64,000 bases of DNA from Phaeodactylum tricornutum CCAP 1055/1 (taxonomy: Eukaryota; Bacillariophyta; Bacillariophyceae; Surirellales; Neidiaceae): contig NC_011687.1 in NCBI RefSeq assembly GCF_000150955.2, forward strand, positions 186,001 to 250,000, written 5' to 3'. Below are positions 20,405 to 30,462 of the stretch, piece after piece. The notes beneath the pieces were generated by a model, which had not been told where the DNA came from, ran no database searches, and was given only the letters and a program-made list of their open reading frames with translations. How positions within the stretch are numbered: the first letter of the stretch is position 1; every line of letters starts with the position of its first letter. Made by a program: the position numbers and the translations under genes.

Positions 20405-20964
20405 TCAGGTCCGAACGACCTTGTTTCTCACCGACCACGACGAAAGGAATTTTTAAACTGCTTTCTTTGATTGTGAAAGCTTGCGGACATCGCGAAAATG
20501 AAACAAGTCAAAAATGCTTCTGGTACCAACTTTCGATCAAAGCGCGCATACTTAATCGTTGGGTCAACAAAAGTTTGTGAATCCTAGGCGTCTCAATGCC
20601 TTGCTCTAATGAGTTACTTCCGAGCGACAGCGGTCATCTTCCGGCACCCTTTCTGTAAGGCAGACCCTTCAAAATTTCTCTAAACGCGCCTCTGGTTGTA
20701 ATGCGTTGCGCGGTCGAACACAAATCGTACAATCTATATGTAGGAGACAAGTAGACTCTCATAAACTCATGTTGACCCGCTTTCCGTCGGTCGAGTTCTG
20801 AACGATGGTTCCAATTCATTTTAGACCTGATGACCTATCACTAAAAGGTTCTAGGTTACACGCCAACATCAATGCAAATGAATGGAAACCCGCTTAAACA
20901 TCGAAGCCAAGACATTGAGCTTGCACTCAAAAAAGGCAGCATCCTTTGACGAGGGACTCGGTGA
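20405..20964. other. Convergent intergenic region
   Basis: The 3' flanks of the EF-hand gene (+) and glucokinase (-). No gene seen. Confidence 0.5.
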
Positions 20965-22254
20965 CTACTTCCAAGATTTACGATTCAAAAGTGCATTCAC
21001 TGTCAGCGCTGCGATCGCCGACAGTGCCATGGAAGTCCAAGCATATTCCTGGACCAATTTTCCCAACGATGTTGATTTTCGTTTGACTGCACCATTAGTC
21101 TGGTCATTGTCCCGAAGGAATCGCTCATACTCCATCCTGGCAGCCTTGTGTGCACCGCGTACACCCAAGTCCTCCACCATAACAGCAAACAGAGGGATAC
21201 GATCCAAAAGTGTCGAAACTCGACCCTTGTTACGGTACGCCAGCATAAATTCCGTATTGTGTCCATGAATATATTTGATGTTCTTGGGAGTCAAACCTCC
21301 CGTCACAAACAAACCACCCGTTGGAATGAATTTGATAGCAGCCGATCCCACTTCACATCCGTACGCACTCATCATTATACTCATCGCCTGCAAACACAAT
21401 GATCCCTCCGTCGCGTTGTCCGATACGATCTTGCCTTGTTCATCTCCCGAGTTCAGAAACTGGTCGTGAACTTCGGGAAGGATGCGCTCTGGAAATTCGT
21501 GTGCGAGAAACTCGTACACGTTGGCGAGGCCCTTCCCGGAAACAACTCGCTCGACAGAGATCCGATCCTTCGTGCAGAACTTTTCGTTCAAAAATTCAAA
21601 TAACCTTACCTCAAGGTTGTGCCGTGGGGCGTACTCTACGTGACCACCTTCACTGGGAAAGCAGGTGTATTCGTCTGATACGGAACCTTGCGTTAAATAG
21701 CACTCTCCGAGCCCGGTACCGGCACCCACACAGACCTTGGGTCCATTCTTGAGCGATTCCAAAGGAAAGGACTGAGGGCCGCCGAGATGAACGACGTCGG
21801 ATTCGCTGAGTGTCAAGCAGCCGTACCCTTGGGCTACGAAGTCGTTGATAATTTTGCAAACGATGACATGCTTCAAATAGGGATCCTTCTGGTCATTTTG
21901 AATGGCGTTGCCGTCGATGAGCAAGTCGTCTAGATTTGTCATGTTGACTTTGTTGTTGGACACAATTCCGGCCGTGGCGAAACACGCGATAATTTGACAA
22001 GATTTCAATGGAACAAGATCGTCCTTTTTCTCAGCTTCGTTCCAGCAGTACTTGAGAAAGGGAATCACAATATGCTTGGGAAAGGCCTTGGGGTCGTCGA
22101 CGTGGCACGTAAGATGTTCGGAATTTCGGTAATACTTGACGACAAGGGGCTTGTCTTCGCAACACGTCGCCTCGGCGTCGTACAAGCTCATACGACTGTT
22201 GGTCCCACCGACATCTGCCGTCAGCAAGTAGATGGACTTACGAAGGTTCGTCAT
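20965..22254 (-). CDS. GLK: Bacterial-type glucokinase
   Basis: This is a 429-residue hexokinase-superfamily enzyme of the bacterial Glk type, not the animal/plant hexokinase type. Phosphate-1 is ADVGGTNSRMSLYD at the N-terminus. The sugar-binding region has ATAGIV and NDFVAQGYG. The adenosine/phosphate-2 site is VGAGTGLGE. The Glk-specific PSEGGH and VERVVSGKGL follow, then GGLFVTGGL near the C-terminus. It phosphorylates glucose at C6 with ATP. The protein is longer than bacterial Glk (about 320) and ends with a basic linker plus a hydrophobic tail (TSMALSAIAALTVNALL, then NRKSWK) that could anchor it to a membrane. No N-terminal targeting signal is seen, so it is probably cytosolic-facing. 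Confidence 0.9.
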   Translation of the reverse strand: MTNLRKSIYLLTADVGGTNSRMSLYDAEATCCEDKPLVVKYYRNSEHLTCHVDDPKAFPKHIVIPFLKYCWNEAEKKDDLVPLKSCQIIACFATAGIVSNNKVNMTNLDDLLIDGNAIQNDQKDPYLKHVIVCKIINDFVAQGYGCLTLSESDVVHLGGPQSFPLESLKNGPKVCVGAGTGLGECYLTQGSVSDEYTCFPSEGGHVEYAPRHNLEVRLFEFLNEKFCTKDRISVERVVSGKGLANVYEFLAHEFPERILPEVHDQFLNSGDEQGKIVSDNATEGSLCLQAMSIMMSAYGCEVGSAAIKFIPTGGLFVTGGLTPKNIKYIHGHNTEFMLAYRNKGRVSTLLDRIPLFAVMVEDLGVRGAHKAARMEYERFLRDNDQTNGAVKRKSTSLGKLVQEYAWTSMALSAIAALTVNALLNRKSWK

Positions 22255-22690
22255 GGTGCAGAATAGAGGGTATGAGAAACACCGAGATGAAGTTGTGTTC
22301 GAAAGGAATCTACGATCGCCGGAAAACGGAGACTAAAGCCATCGCGATTCCGCCAAAGATAATTGTAGACATTCACTGTCTCTGCGCCACATCCAAGTTT
22401 CCGATCTAGGGCGATCGAGTCCCGTCAGAGACTCTGTTTAGTTGTTCCAAATCGACTTTGTAGTCTCATGGTATATATTTGATTTGCCGCTCATAGTCAA
22501 TCCTTATTTGACTTCGACGCCTGCACTCTCAGTCAACCAAATATAGCTATTTTTACAACGCACTCACAGTTACATTTATGTTGGAATTTCGAACGATAGA
22601 GGTATTAGTGAAAGATACGAGGTTGTCTGAAATTTGCTCGCATCAGAAACTACGGAGACGTTCAGAACTTCCCAGTCAACAGAACCCTAA
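22255..22690. promoter_or_regulatory. Divergent promoter region between glucokinase and fibrillin-like gene
   Basis: No gene is seen. ATTCACTGTC lies at 22371-22380, about 120 bases upstream of glucokinase, and CTCACAGTTAC near 22563. Confidence 0.4.
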
Positions 22691-22756
22691 CCGGAACTTG
22701 AACCGGAACCCTGCAGATATCGGGACTCCGAGCAAACATTCGCTTCACATGCCCTT

Positions 22757-23497
22757 TTGTTACAATTGACTGTAAATGCAAATGATACGAGACGAGGGGA
22801 GTGCTTTCTTGCATTTTTGTGGCTGACTGATACCTTATCCACCTGTGCAGGATTTTTTCCTGGCGCGCGAACAACCAAACTTTCGCCTTTTGTTTTGAAA
22901 TCTTCCTCCTCCTCAAGCACCATTACAGCGGCCCACAAGGAAGAGCTCCGAGCACTAATTGATGCTTCCATTGCCAGCGACGAGAATCCTGAGCGTCTGA
23001 TCTCTGAATTTGAGAAGATTCCTAGTGCAGCTTCGCCCAATCGAAGCCGAGAGTTTTTGGGTGAATGGCACGTGTGGTACACGAATTGTCCCCCTCCATC
23101 AAATGGTCAACTGGGTCCGTTCCAAGGAACCTCTGAGCAGCTCATCTCCGGCTCCTCAACCAAATCTTACAAAAACTTGCTCAAGGTTCCTCCAAACGAC
23201 TGGCTTACAGCGACGTTAGATGGTGTTTGGGAAGAATGGGATGGGACGCTTCTTGTCGGCAATAAGACACAACAGCAGAAACAGGACTTTGGAGAGGATC
23301 ATTGGAAGGTAACATTTTTAAAGCTTCAAATCGCCGTACTAGGACATCCGCTGTTTATAAAGGAATTTCCTGGCAACACGTCTCGTATCTGGAGAACGTC
23401 GTATATGGACGACGACATTCGGATTGTCCACGCCGGACAAACTGGTCTGAAAGAAGACGAGTACGTTTTCTATACCAAGCGCACGCCAAAACCATAA
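22757..23497 (+). CDS. PAP/fibrillin-like plastid lipid-associated protein
   Basis: The frame (about 246 codons) carries a fibrillin-type module: SREFLGEWHVWYTNCPPP near residue 96, a DGVWEEWDGTLL strand, and the closing STRIWRTSYMDDDIRIVHAG-type segment with the Asp-Asp-Ile-Arg-Ile signature of PAP/fibrillin. Fibrillins bind lipids or quinones at thylakoids and plastoglobules. The N-terminus CFLAFLWLTDTLSTCAGFFPG reads like a signal peptide with Phe right after the cleavage site, the diatom plastid-import rule. There is no in-frame ATG: the frame is open from 22691 and begins at a TTG here, so a short upstream exon probably supplies the start. Confidence 0.65.
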   Translation: MLQLTVNANDTRRGECFLAFLWLTDTLSTCAGFFPGARTTKLSPFVLKSSSSSSTITAAHKEELRALIDASIASDENPERLISEFEKIPSAASPNRSREFLGEWHVWYTNCPPPSNGQLGPFQGTSEQLISGSSTKSYKNLLKVPPNDWLTATLDGVWEEWDGTLLVGNKTQQQKQDFGEDHWKVTFLKLQIAVLGHPLFIKEFPGNTSRIWRTSYMDDDIRIVHAGQTGLKEDEYVFYTKRTPKP

Positions 23498-23535
23498 CGG
23501 AACGGGATAACCTAATTCACCAGTTTTCAGAGTGC

Positions 23536-24292
23536 TTATCGCTTGAGATTGTTCAACCTTGCCTCTAGTTCCGATAACGCTGGATCGTCGCCTCCACCTC
23601 CAGCAACAGCAGCTACCTTCGTCGGGCCTTCAGCCACACCATTCGTCGGTACCGTCAATCCAGCCGTCGCGGGCAATTCTTCTCCGAATGTGATGCCAAT
23701 TTCATCCAAAACTTGACCGACAATCCTGTCTTCTTCCTCCTCGGTCCCTTCACCTTCTAACGCATCATCGATAGCGTCGCCCATTACTTCTTGCATCATA
23801 TCAGTGCGTGCATTTTCCTTTTCAAACTCTGCCATCATTTTCGTGATCGTGGGGACGTTGACGGCTTTGTTCATTTTCCCCATAGCCTTTGCAGTATTTT
23901 GCATAGCTTCTGCCATTGCTTGGTGAGATTTGACGGTCTGAAGTTTCAGAGCGCATCCTTGCAAATGCGATCGCATTTCAATAAATTTGGTAATATATTG
24001 TCGCGTCCTCACCAGATCCTGGGAGCACCACAGCAACATTTGGTCAGTTATGCAGCCACTACCAGACTACCACGCCACACGTTCGTAAAGATACACATAC
24101 CTTAGCCATGATTTTCACAGACTGCATTTGGTTTTCCTTCGCCGCCTTTTTGATCTCAATCGTCAAACGTTTTTCTTCCCTTTCAAGTCCAGCCTTCTCT
24201 CGATCCAGCTCTCGGACCGCCCTATTTATCATGCGCTTGTTCTCCCGCAGAACCTCCTTTAATGGTTTATCTCGGCCCCATACATTTCCCAT
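23536..24292 (-). CDS. VPS2: ESCRT-III subunit VPS2/CHMP2, two exons
   Basis: Exon 1 is 24101-24292 and exon 2 is 23536-24018, with an 82-base intron (GTATGT..CCCAG). Joined, they give 224 residues, the usual CHMP2 size. The N-terminus MGNVWGRDKPLKEVLRENKR is basic, followed by the SNF7 helix pair (NRAVRELDREK, then KIMAK|DLVRTRQYITKF across the splice). The segment SHQAMAEAMQNTAKAMGKMN matches CHMP2A. The C-terminal half is acidic, and the end (LSELEARLNNLKR) is the MIT-interacting motif of the L-x-x-R-L-x-x-L-K/R type. VPS2 works with VPS24 to cap SNF7 filaments and recruit VPS4 in membrane scission. The motif CTAACTGTAA lies 74-83 bases upstream. Confidence 0.94.
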
Positions 24293-25357
24293 CGTTGAAA
24301 ATTTTAGCAGCACCCTGTTGTCGTGCCAGTCGCAAAAGGAAGATGATGAATCGTGGCGACGACAACTAACTGTAAGATGTGTGTCCGTTTACATTTACGG
24401 TTAGTGCCGCCTCTTCCGTTGCAAAATGGGGGTGACAAGACTTCCTAGAAACCCGGAAAGTATGAATCATTCCATTCCAGCGGAAACACTTTACTTGGTT
24501 CACGAGAAAAGTAGCCGTGAGGGAATCAGAGTTATCAAATCCATTAATGCAAACGGATGCTAACCTCAATAGCCTTAATGCTTTTGTTGGAATTTTTTTC
24601 TGTTTCCTATATACCACGCATAGAAGTATTGTGCGCAAATTTTAAGTTTAAATGCACTGGAAGTCAAGAAAGCGTTTCCTATCCCAGAAACAATGCCGAT
24701 GTGAGCACAAGAGTCTCCCAAACAGTAGACACGACGTAGGGATACCATCCAAGCGGAGCCTAGTTGAAACTTCCTGGTGCGATAGTAATTTACCTTCAAC
24801 TTAGAGCCATGTCGCAATCGGCCGGTTTTCAAATTTCTAAGAAATTGTTCATAGTCAGCTCCGCTTGACTGACTGTGAGCACAACTAGCTAGCCGAGCCT
24901 GATTTGATGATATTTACACTTAGTTGCTGTCTGAAGCTTTCAGGTATGCTTCTGGTCATGATTGATTTGATAGCTTTCCCCTCTTAACTTTCCTACACGG
25001 AATGACTCAATGGAAAGAAAACTGCTTTGGCACGGCTTTTGACTCCTTGGGAGGTTTGTGAAGTTTTCGATAAGTACATGCCCAAGCATTGTGAAAACCA
25101 TCACTTGTATGTCAAAAGTCAAGTTGTTCCGCCCTTTTAAAGCTTGTTCATTAAACAGCTAACAGACAGCCAAATGGCTTGGCCTTCCTGTAGGTTTCTC
25201 TTAGAGCTACAGGTAGAAACCTATTCCGAGTCCCGCTCACAAACCTGAGCATTTGGTGGTTCGCGATGAAGAAAATATAGAGTGTAGTTGAGGGCAGACG
25301 CCTTGAGGCAATGACATTGTACTGTATATCACCCTGGACGTTCCAACAAGAGGAAAA
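24293..25357. other. Intergenic, no gene seen
   Basis: About 1 kb between two minus-strand genes. Frames up to about 90 codons occur but show no protein character. It includes CTAACTGTAA at 24366-24375. Confidence 0.45.
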
Positions 25358-26911
25358 TTAGCAGAAGTTGCGGCACAACTCAGGAAGTTGATCAACCAAA
25401 CTCCTATGGAATCGATCCTTCACAGTTCCGAGGTCTATGGTCACCGTGGGACTGTACGGACAAAATAGATCGAGTTCATCGTTGAACCCAGAACCTAGGC
25501 TGTGTTCGTAAAACGCAGCTTTCACGTAGTCACAGCCATCGCAACGCCACCATGGGTTATCGGTTCCAGCCGGAAAGGGTGCACAGGAAAGGTACCGACA
25601 CCAGGAACACGGGGATGGGTCGTCGCCATCATTGATCCATAGTTTCCAAGACGTCAAGGCCAAAAGTAACAGAGTGACTGTAAGTCCACAAAATCGGTAA
25701 GCAGTCTTTCTTATTCTATGCACCTGGATTTCCATTTTTGGGTAGAAAGCCTTTCCACCCAACCGTTGCACTATAGCCAAGCCAAAGGTGAAGCCATAGA
25801 GAAAGCCTCCCATGTGAGCAAAATTGTCAATATAAGGAGTCAATCCAATTGAGACGTTCAGTGCCACCTCGAAAATCAGCCAAACTACAACAGATCGGAT
25901 TGGGAAAGAGTAGCTGGGATCGTCCCGTGATGCTTGAATGACATGCCAGTTGGCGCAAACATCAGCCAGACAGAGGCCCAATAGGCCAAAAATTCCACCA
26001 GATGCACCGACACTGATGGCGCTAGGCATCAGCAAGGCACTCGCAATGTTGCCTCCAACGGACGAAATGAGGAAAATCAATGCGGTCTTCAACCAGCCGT
26101 GAACCCTCTCAACAGACCGCCCAATTAAACCTATAGCCAGCATATTTATGACGTAGTGAATAATACCTGCATGCAAGACGATCGGCACAAAGATGCGAAA
26201 CCATTCCTGCTCATCGTGAATATATGGAGCATACAAGGCCCCCATCTTAATCAAGGTTTCCGCTGATGGTCCAAACATGGGATTGGAGCGGATTGGCTCA
26301 AACCGCCAGTCATTGAGCTGTAGACTCCGTATCATTAATCCTGTAGACACGGCAATGACAGCAAGCGTAAAATAGGGTAATGGTGCCAGCCTTTCACGAA
26401 GGTCGAGATAGTCTTTCCACTCCAAGTACATCCCATTCATTTGAAATCGTAAAGTCGCCTCCTTAGACCATTCTAAGTCGGCTCGTAGGTCATCGAGATA
26501 GGCAAACGATCCTAAAATTCCCCATGGTTGACTTTTCCAACGCTCGTGACGGCATCGGCGCGCCTGTCGGAAGAAGTCCAGGACAGCGGAATAGTCCAGT
26601 GTTGGCAGGTCATCCACCGCATTCTCGTCTGTTGATTCCATCGAGGCCGACGAATCAACTGTATCTTCTACAGATACTGTTCCCGTCTCTGTATCACAAA
26701 CCATCAAGTCGTTTGTGCTGTCAAAGTCGGTGACCGGATCGACAGTGAACGATGCGATCTCGGCTATCGTTGCCGTCCCCGAGTGATCAGGATCGGGATG
26801 TATCTTCGGGTTTTGCGTGACCAACTTATTGCAACCGTTGAGTGCTGGAAAGTCCTCATTGTGCAAAAAGGGAGACTCGTTCTCGTTTTCAATGGTGTCT
26901 GTTGAGTCCAT
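25358..26911 (-). CDS. Rhomboid-family intramembrane serine protease
   Basis: The ATG at 26911 gives 517 residues; the frame is open further upstream but without an ATG. An acidic Ser/Thr-rich cytosolic N-terminus of about 170 residues precedes the membrane core. The core has HAGIIHYVINMLAIGLIGRSVE (loop and TM2), ISSVGGNIASALL, the catalytic serine motif VGASGGIFGLLG (TM4) and the catalytic histidine in FAHMGGFLYGFTFG (TM6). Ser and His are both present, so it should be an active protease. An extra TM (GLTVTLLLLALTSWKLW) and a Cys-rich lumenal C-terminal region (CSWCRYLSC, WWRCDGCDYV) follow. The layout resembles secretory-pathway rhomboids. The long N- and C-extensions are not typical of mitochondrial PARL. 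Confidence 0.9.
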   Translation of the reverse strand: MDSTDTIENENESPFLHNEDFPALNGCNKLVTQNPKIHPDPDHSGTATIAEIASFTVDPVTDFDSTNDLMVCDTETGTVSVEDTVDSSASMESTDENAVDDLPTLDYSAVLDFFRQARRCRHERWKSQPWGILGSFAYLDDLRADLEWSKEATLRFQMNGMYLEWKDYLDLRERLAPLPYFTLAVIAVSTGLMIRSLQLNDWRFEPIRSNPMFGPSAETLIKMGALYAPYIHDEQEWFRIFVPIVLHAGIIHYVINMLAIGLIGRSVERVHGWLKTALIFLISSVGGNIASALLMPSAISVGASGGIFGLLGLCLADVCANWHVIQASRDDPSYSFPIRSVVVWLIFEVALNVSIGLTPYIDNFAHMGGFLYGFTFGLAIVQRLGGKAFYPKMEIQVHRIRKTAYRFCGLTVTLLLLALTSWKLWINDGDDPSPCSWCRYLSCAPFPAGTDNPWWRCDGCDYVKAAFYEHSLGSGFNDELDLFCPYSPTVTIDLGTVKDRFHRSLVDQLPELCRNFC

Positions 26912-27477
26912 GGTGCTACCGCTCGCTGTACGGTAACCCGCTGTGGAAATTTGTGAGCCTCCCACATCACGAACTCCTTGACTTGAGGATCGCCAAATCC
27001 GACTCGTCCACGTCTCATCGACCGGTTGGCGAGGCGTTTCTTTCTGTGATGTAACGCCAACCGGGAGTCGCACCGCACCTCCATGGTGTATCCGACTGCC
27101 AGTGTCGTTCACAGTCAGCCCGGTCCCTGTTTCATCGAAACGGCGAACGGCACAACCAAAAAGGGGTGTTCACCAGACACTAGACAGACACCATTTTACC
27201 CAATCAAGGTAATTTTGCCGCAAACTCACAATACATCTATCACATCCTATTTATTGGCTGGCTGGACACGTTGCTACCGCTACCACCATTTACCACCCCT
27301 CTGATTCTGTGTGTCTGCATTATGTCCGAAAAGTGATCTGTCCTTGAAACCTTTCCGGGTTGATTTTGATTGAAGAACGGTACCTCCACCATTTTAACTT
27401 TGTGCACAGCACGACAAGAGGCCGTATACACGTAGTTTGTTTGCGTAACGATCCAGCCCACCAAACCTGCTTTCGCG
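26912..27477. promoter_or_regulatory. Divergent promoter region between rhomboid and thylakoid protein genes
   Basis: No separate gene is seen. The motif TTCACAGTCAG lies at 27109-27119. The open frame upstream of the rhomboid start runs into this region, so some of it may be coding through an unseen exon. Confidence 0.4.
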
Positions 27478-28278
27478 ATGATAAACCTACGAAGGACCCT
27501 GTTGACAGCTTTACTTGCACATGCATCAGCTCTGCTGTTACCCGCTCAGAAATTTTCACTAAGGACGGATGTGGCGGTACGAAATCATTATGCAAAATTG
27601 AAAATGTCTCCGCTACAACACCTTGGCGCTTCGATGGAACGTGATGGCATCGTAGTAACGTCTTCGAAACCGACCGTTGGCCAGATGCTGACAACGGCAA
27701 CACTTTGTAGTATGCTGGTACTAAATCCGATGCCAACGCAGGCGTACGATGCATCCGACTACGCAAGCGAAACCGTACAATTTGCCTTGCAAAGTGTCAA
27801 GGACGCGGCTGGAAAGAAGGAAGAGACGCTCAAAGCCTTCGAAAATATCGCCGAAATCATCACGGAAGGAAAAGGCGTTGGTGGGGAGATCAACTATCAA
27901 GGTGTCAAGCTAGATCGCGGCTACGTATCCGACGAAGATACCAGTATCTACAATCCAGGTCTCACCTTGCTGACTGAATCCGAGAAAGAACGTTTAGTGG
28001 AGGCTGTAGTAGACTCCAGAAAGGCGGGATACATCGCTAACCAATGGAGCGACGATAATCAGGCTGGATTCGATTTTTTACGAGGGAGTTTGGATCCCTA
28101 CCATATGTACGAACTGCGTGGGTATTTGGGATTTGTGCCATTTTATGGTGCAGCGGTATATCTAGCGGTGTTGGCGGTACAGCAACTTGCCAGACCAGGA
28201 TTTCCGACTGCCTATTTTGCAGGCGTCGCTGCAATTTTCCTTCCAGCAATTGTTTTAATCGCTTTGGGTCCTCAATAA
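27478..28278 (+). CDS. Conserved thylakoid protein with bipartite targeting, unknown function
   Basis: This is a 266-residue protein. Residues 1-25 are a signal peptide (LLTALLAHASALLLPAQ), followed by a basic/polar transit part. A second hydrophobic segment (TATLCSMLVLNPMPTQA) ends in an A-x-A-like site before YDASDYAS, as in lumen-targeted proteins. The mature part begins with a helical region (YASETVQFALQSVKDAAGKKEETL) that looks amphipathic. Two membrane segments close the protein (FYGAAVYLAVLAVQQLA; GVAAIFLPAIVLIALG). This points to a thylakoid membrane protein with its N-terminal domain in the lumen. I recognise it as diatom-like but cannot name a family; an accessory subunit of a photosystem is possible but unproven. 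Confidence 0.7.
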   Translation: MINLRRTLLTALLAHASALLLPAQKFSLRTDVAVRNHYAKLKMSPLQHLGASMERDGIVVTSSKPTVGQMLTTATLCSMLVLNPMPTQAYDASDYASETVQFALQSVKDAAGKKEETLKAFENIAEIITEGKGVGGEINYQGVKLDRGYVSDEDTSIYNPGLTLLTESEKERLVEAVVDSRKAGYIANQWSDDNQAGFDFLRGSLDPYHMYELRGYLGFVPFYGAAVYLAVLAVQQLARPGFPTAYFAGVAAIFLPAIVLIALGPQ

Positions 28279-28658
28279 AAACGCTTTGGGTCCACAACAA
28301 AGAGAGGATTTTGCTTGCGGACACGCTAAATTAGTACTTCACTACCAGCAAATATATTTGTAAGCGTTGCGCTTCTGAAAGATCGCCATCTCGTGGTGGG
28401 CGAATCGCTTTTGATTAGTGACGGAAACAGCAAGGTGGGTGCGTTCAAAATTTTTACTAATTGTTGGAACGCCTGCTCCGTATCCAAATTTCGATCACGG
28501 GTATCCGGGATTTCCAAGAGTGTTTTCCTGAAAAATATCATAGCGCTGCCTTTTCGCGGAAACAACCTGGCAACTCATTGGAAATGACTTGCATCACAAA
28601 ACGTTTGCATCGATCTTAGTCGGCTGGAGCAGTATCCACACCTAATGCTGGACAGAGC
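28279..28658. other. Intergenic, no gene seen
   Basis: The spacer between two plus-strand genes. No features beyond short random frames. Confidence 0.45.
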
Positions 28659-29561
28659 ATGGTTCTTATCCAAAAGCAATACACTGGTAGGTGCCAACGG
28701 ACCAAGAAATTTATGCCGGTCTTGACTTTTGTCTGCGTCGTAGTGTTCTTTGCGCTGTACGTAGACGATGTTGGGCCAGGCCACGACACGCTTTTTGAGC
28801 GGACATCGCACGCCGACTTGAAAGAAAACTTGTCACGATCAAATCATGTAAAATCATTGAATGGCGCGGATATTAGTGCTACAAATTCTGAAAGCTACTA
28901 CCTTTCACTCCGAGATTTGACGCCAGATGAGCGCTCTCCAAAAGCCGGCGTGCGGCATATGGTGAACCCTCCTCAGGGAGGAAAAGTCACATTGGTGCAT
29001 TGCGACTCTACGGCAGGCCCGTGGAGCATTGCGGTGCATCATAATTGGGCACCATTAGGTGCCCAGAGATTCCTCGACATGGTCGAGTCTGGTCATTTCG
29101 ATCACAAAGTACCACTAATGCGATGCGTGAAAAATTTCCTATGTCAATTCGGCTTGAACGGTCCAGCCGGCAATCCCTTTAAACCGTCAATAGCGGACGA
29201 TCCTAACTGGCTCCCAGAAGGCAAAGACTACCGCCAAAACGAAGCCGGCATCAAACGATTTCAAACAGGTTACATGGCGTATGCTGGAGCAGGTCCTCGC
29301 TCTCGTAGTCTCCAATTGATTGTGGCACTTCATCCCAGCGGGCCACTTGGTGGTGGTTCTCCATGGGAAGTCCCGTGGGGAGAAATTGTGGGTGCGCACT
29401 CGTTCGATACACTCTCCAAAATATACACGGGTTACGGGGAAAACGGGCCTGCACAAGGCAAACTATGGAAAGAGGACGCATTGGAAATGGTTGAGCGAGA
29501 TTTTCCTGAGCTGGATCACATTCAAAGTTGTCGAGTTATTGACGAAGAATCACCCAGCTAG
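28659..29561 (+). CDS. Secretory-pathway cyclophilin-like protein
   Basis: This is a 300-residue type II membrane protein. A short basic cytosolic tail (MVLIQKQYTGRCQRTKKF) precedes a signal anchor (MPVLTFVCVVVFFALYV), then a Ser-rich stem. A cyclophilin-type peptidyl-prolyl isomerase-like domain occupies about 100-270: NPPQGGKVTLVHCDSTAGPWSIAVHHNWAP, AQRFLDMVESGHFDHKVPLMRCVKNFLCQFGL, then SLQLIVALHPS and PWGEIVGAHSFD. The fold pattern is clear, but the canonical active-site FHR-VI and FFMCT motifs are altered (LMRCVKNFLCQFG keeps the Arg). Catalytic activity is therefore uncertain. Likely localised to ER/Golgi lumen. Such divergent cyclophilins are, as far as I recall, expanded in diatoms. 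Confidence 0.75.
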   Translation: MVLIQKQYTGRCQRTKKFMPVLTFVCVVVFFALYVDDVGPGHDTLFERTSHADLKENLSRSNHVKSLNGADISATNSESYYLSLRDLTPDERSPKAGVRHMVNPPQGGKVTLVHCDSTAGPWSIAVHHNWAPLGAQRFLDMVESGHFDHKVPLMRCVKNFLCQFGLNGPAGNPFKPSIADDPNWLPEGKDYRQNEAGIKRFQTGYMAYAGAGPRSRSLQLIVALHPSGPLGGGSPWEVPWGEIVGAHSFDTLSKIYTGYGENGPAQGKLWKEDALEMVERDFPELDHIQSCRVIDEESPS

Positions 29562-29886
29562 TAGTGGCTATTAACTGCTAAGACGATAGACTGCTGAGGT
29601 TGGACCGTTGCGTTCGACCTGATTTCTTCTGATCGTCTTAGGGATAAGGTTGTTCACATGAATTCGGGTTTGATGACGCGCTTTTTTTGATTGGACATGT
29701 TAATGTCTACCACGTCAATAATTTCGCGTTTTCGGTTTCGATCATTTTTCGGCTTGTTCGTGGTCGCATTTGTTGGGATGACCGAATTCTGTTTGACGTT
29801 GCGGAACCGAACACGCCTTTCGCTTAGACGAGAGTGATAAGCACCGCAGTGGTCTCAGAAAGTCCATTTCGCGAATAAATCCTTCG
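29562..29886. other. Intergenic, no gene seen
   Basis: A 325-base spacer between plus-strand genes. Confidence 0.45.
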
Positions 29887-30333
29887 ATGAAGCCGTTGCA
29901 ACTTTTAGTCGCTTCGTTCTGCGGAAGTGGTGCCTTCGTGTCACCAGCCGTTGGCAATTTTGATAGGGGAGTAGACATCCATGCATCGGCATTTTTTCGC
30001 GATAATGACGACATCCTACCCGTGGGTACGGATGCAGACTGTGTCTCAGCCCCAGACTCGGCGGATCTTCTTCGGGCACTCGAAAACCGCAAATGGGAGT
30101 TAAAGGGGGGAATTGGAAAGCGATACATTTGCCGAACTCAACAAGGTTTTTTGAATGTCCACCAGGAACCTGTTGATCCATTTAACACTTCCAACATAGT
30201 TGCCGTGCTGAACGAGGGTCAAATTGTAACAAGCACCGGCCCGCGTAGTGGTTTCTGGATTCCTCATGATGGCGGTGGATGGTCCATTTCAGAGCACGGT
30301 GGCTTTACTTGGTTGGAAGAACTGCAGGAGTAA
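29887..30333 (+). CDS. Small plastid-targeted protein with a possible SH3-like C-terminus
   Basis: This is a 148-residue protein. The N-terminus MKPLQLLVASFCGSGAFVSPAVG is a short signal peptide ending in GSGAF-VSP, which matches the diatom ASAFAP plastid-import motif with Phe at the cleavage site. The C-terminal 60 residues (GFLNVHQEPVDPFNTSNIVAVLNEGQ, then GFWIPHDGGGWSISEHGGFTWL) have short strands and glycine turns reminiscent of bacterial SH3-type domains. No enzyme motif is visible. The function is unknown. A plastid stroma location is the best-supported statement. Confidence 0.6.
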   Translation: MKPLQLLVASFCGSGAFVSPAVGNFDRGVDIHASAFFRDNDDILPVGTDADCVSAPDSADLLRALENRKWELKGGIGKRYICRTQQGFLNVHQEPVDPFNTSNIVAVLNEGQIVTSTGPRSGFWIPHDGGGWSISEHGGFTWLEELQE

Positions 30334-30462
30334 AGAACCGTTATCTAACCGAGAGTTCTAATCATCTTTTTTACGTCGAGGGAAAGAATACGAATTCTTT
30401 TTAGCTGAATTTACCTCGTAGATCAGCCGCTTTCATCCGACTAAGAATTAAGAAGGTATACT

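Noticed and set aside
20995-21008. TTCACTGTCAGCG motif in glucokinase
   Set aside because: It lies inside the coding region (C-terminal tail), so its match to the promoter word is probably chance.
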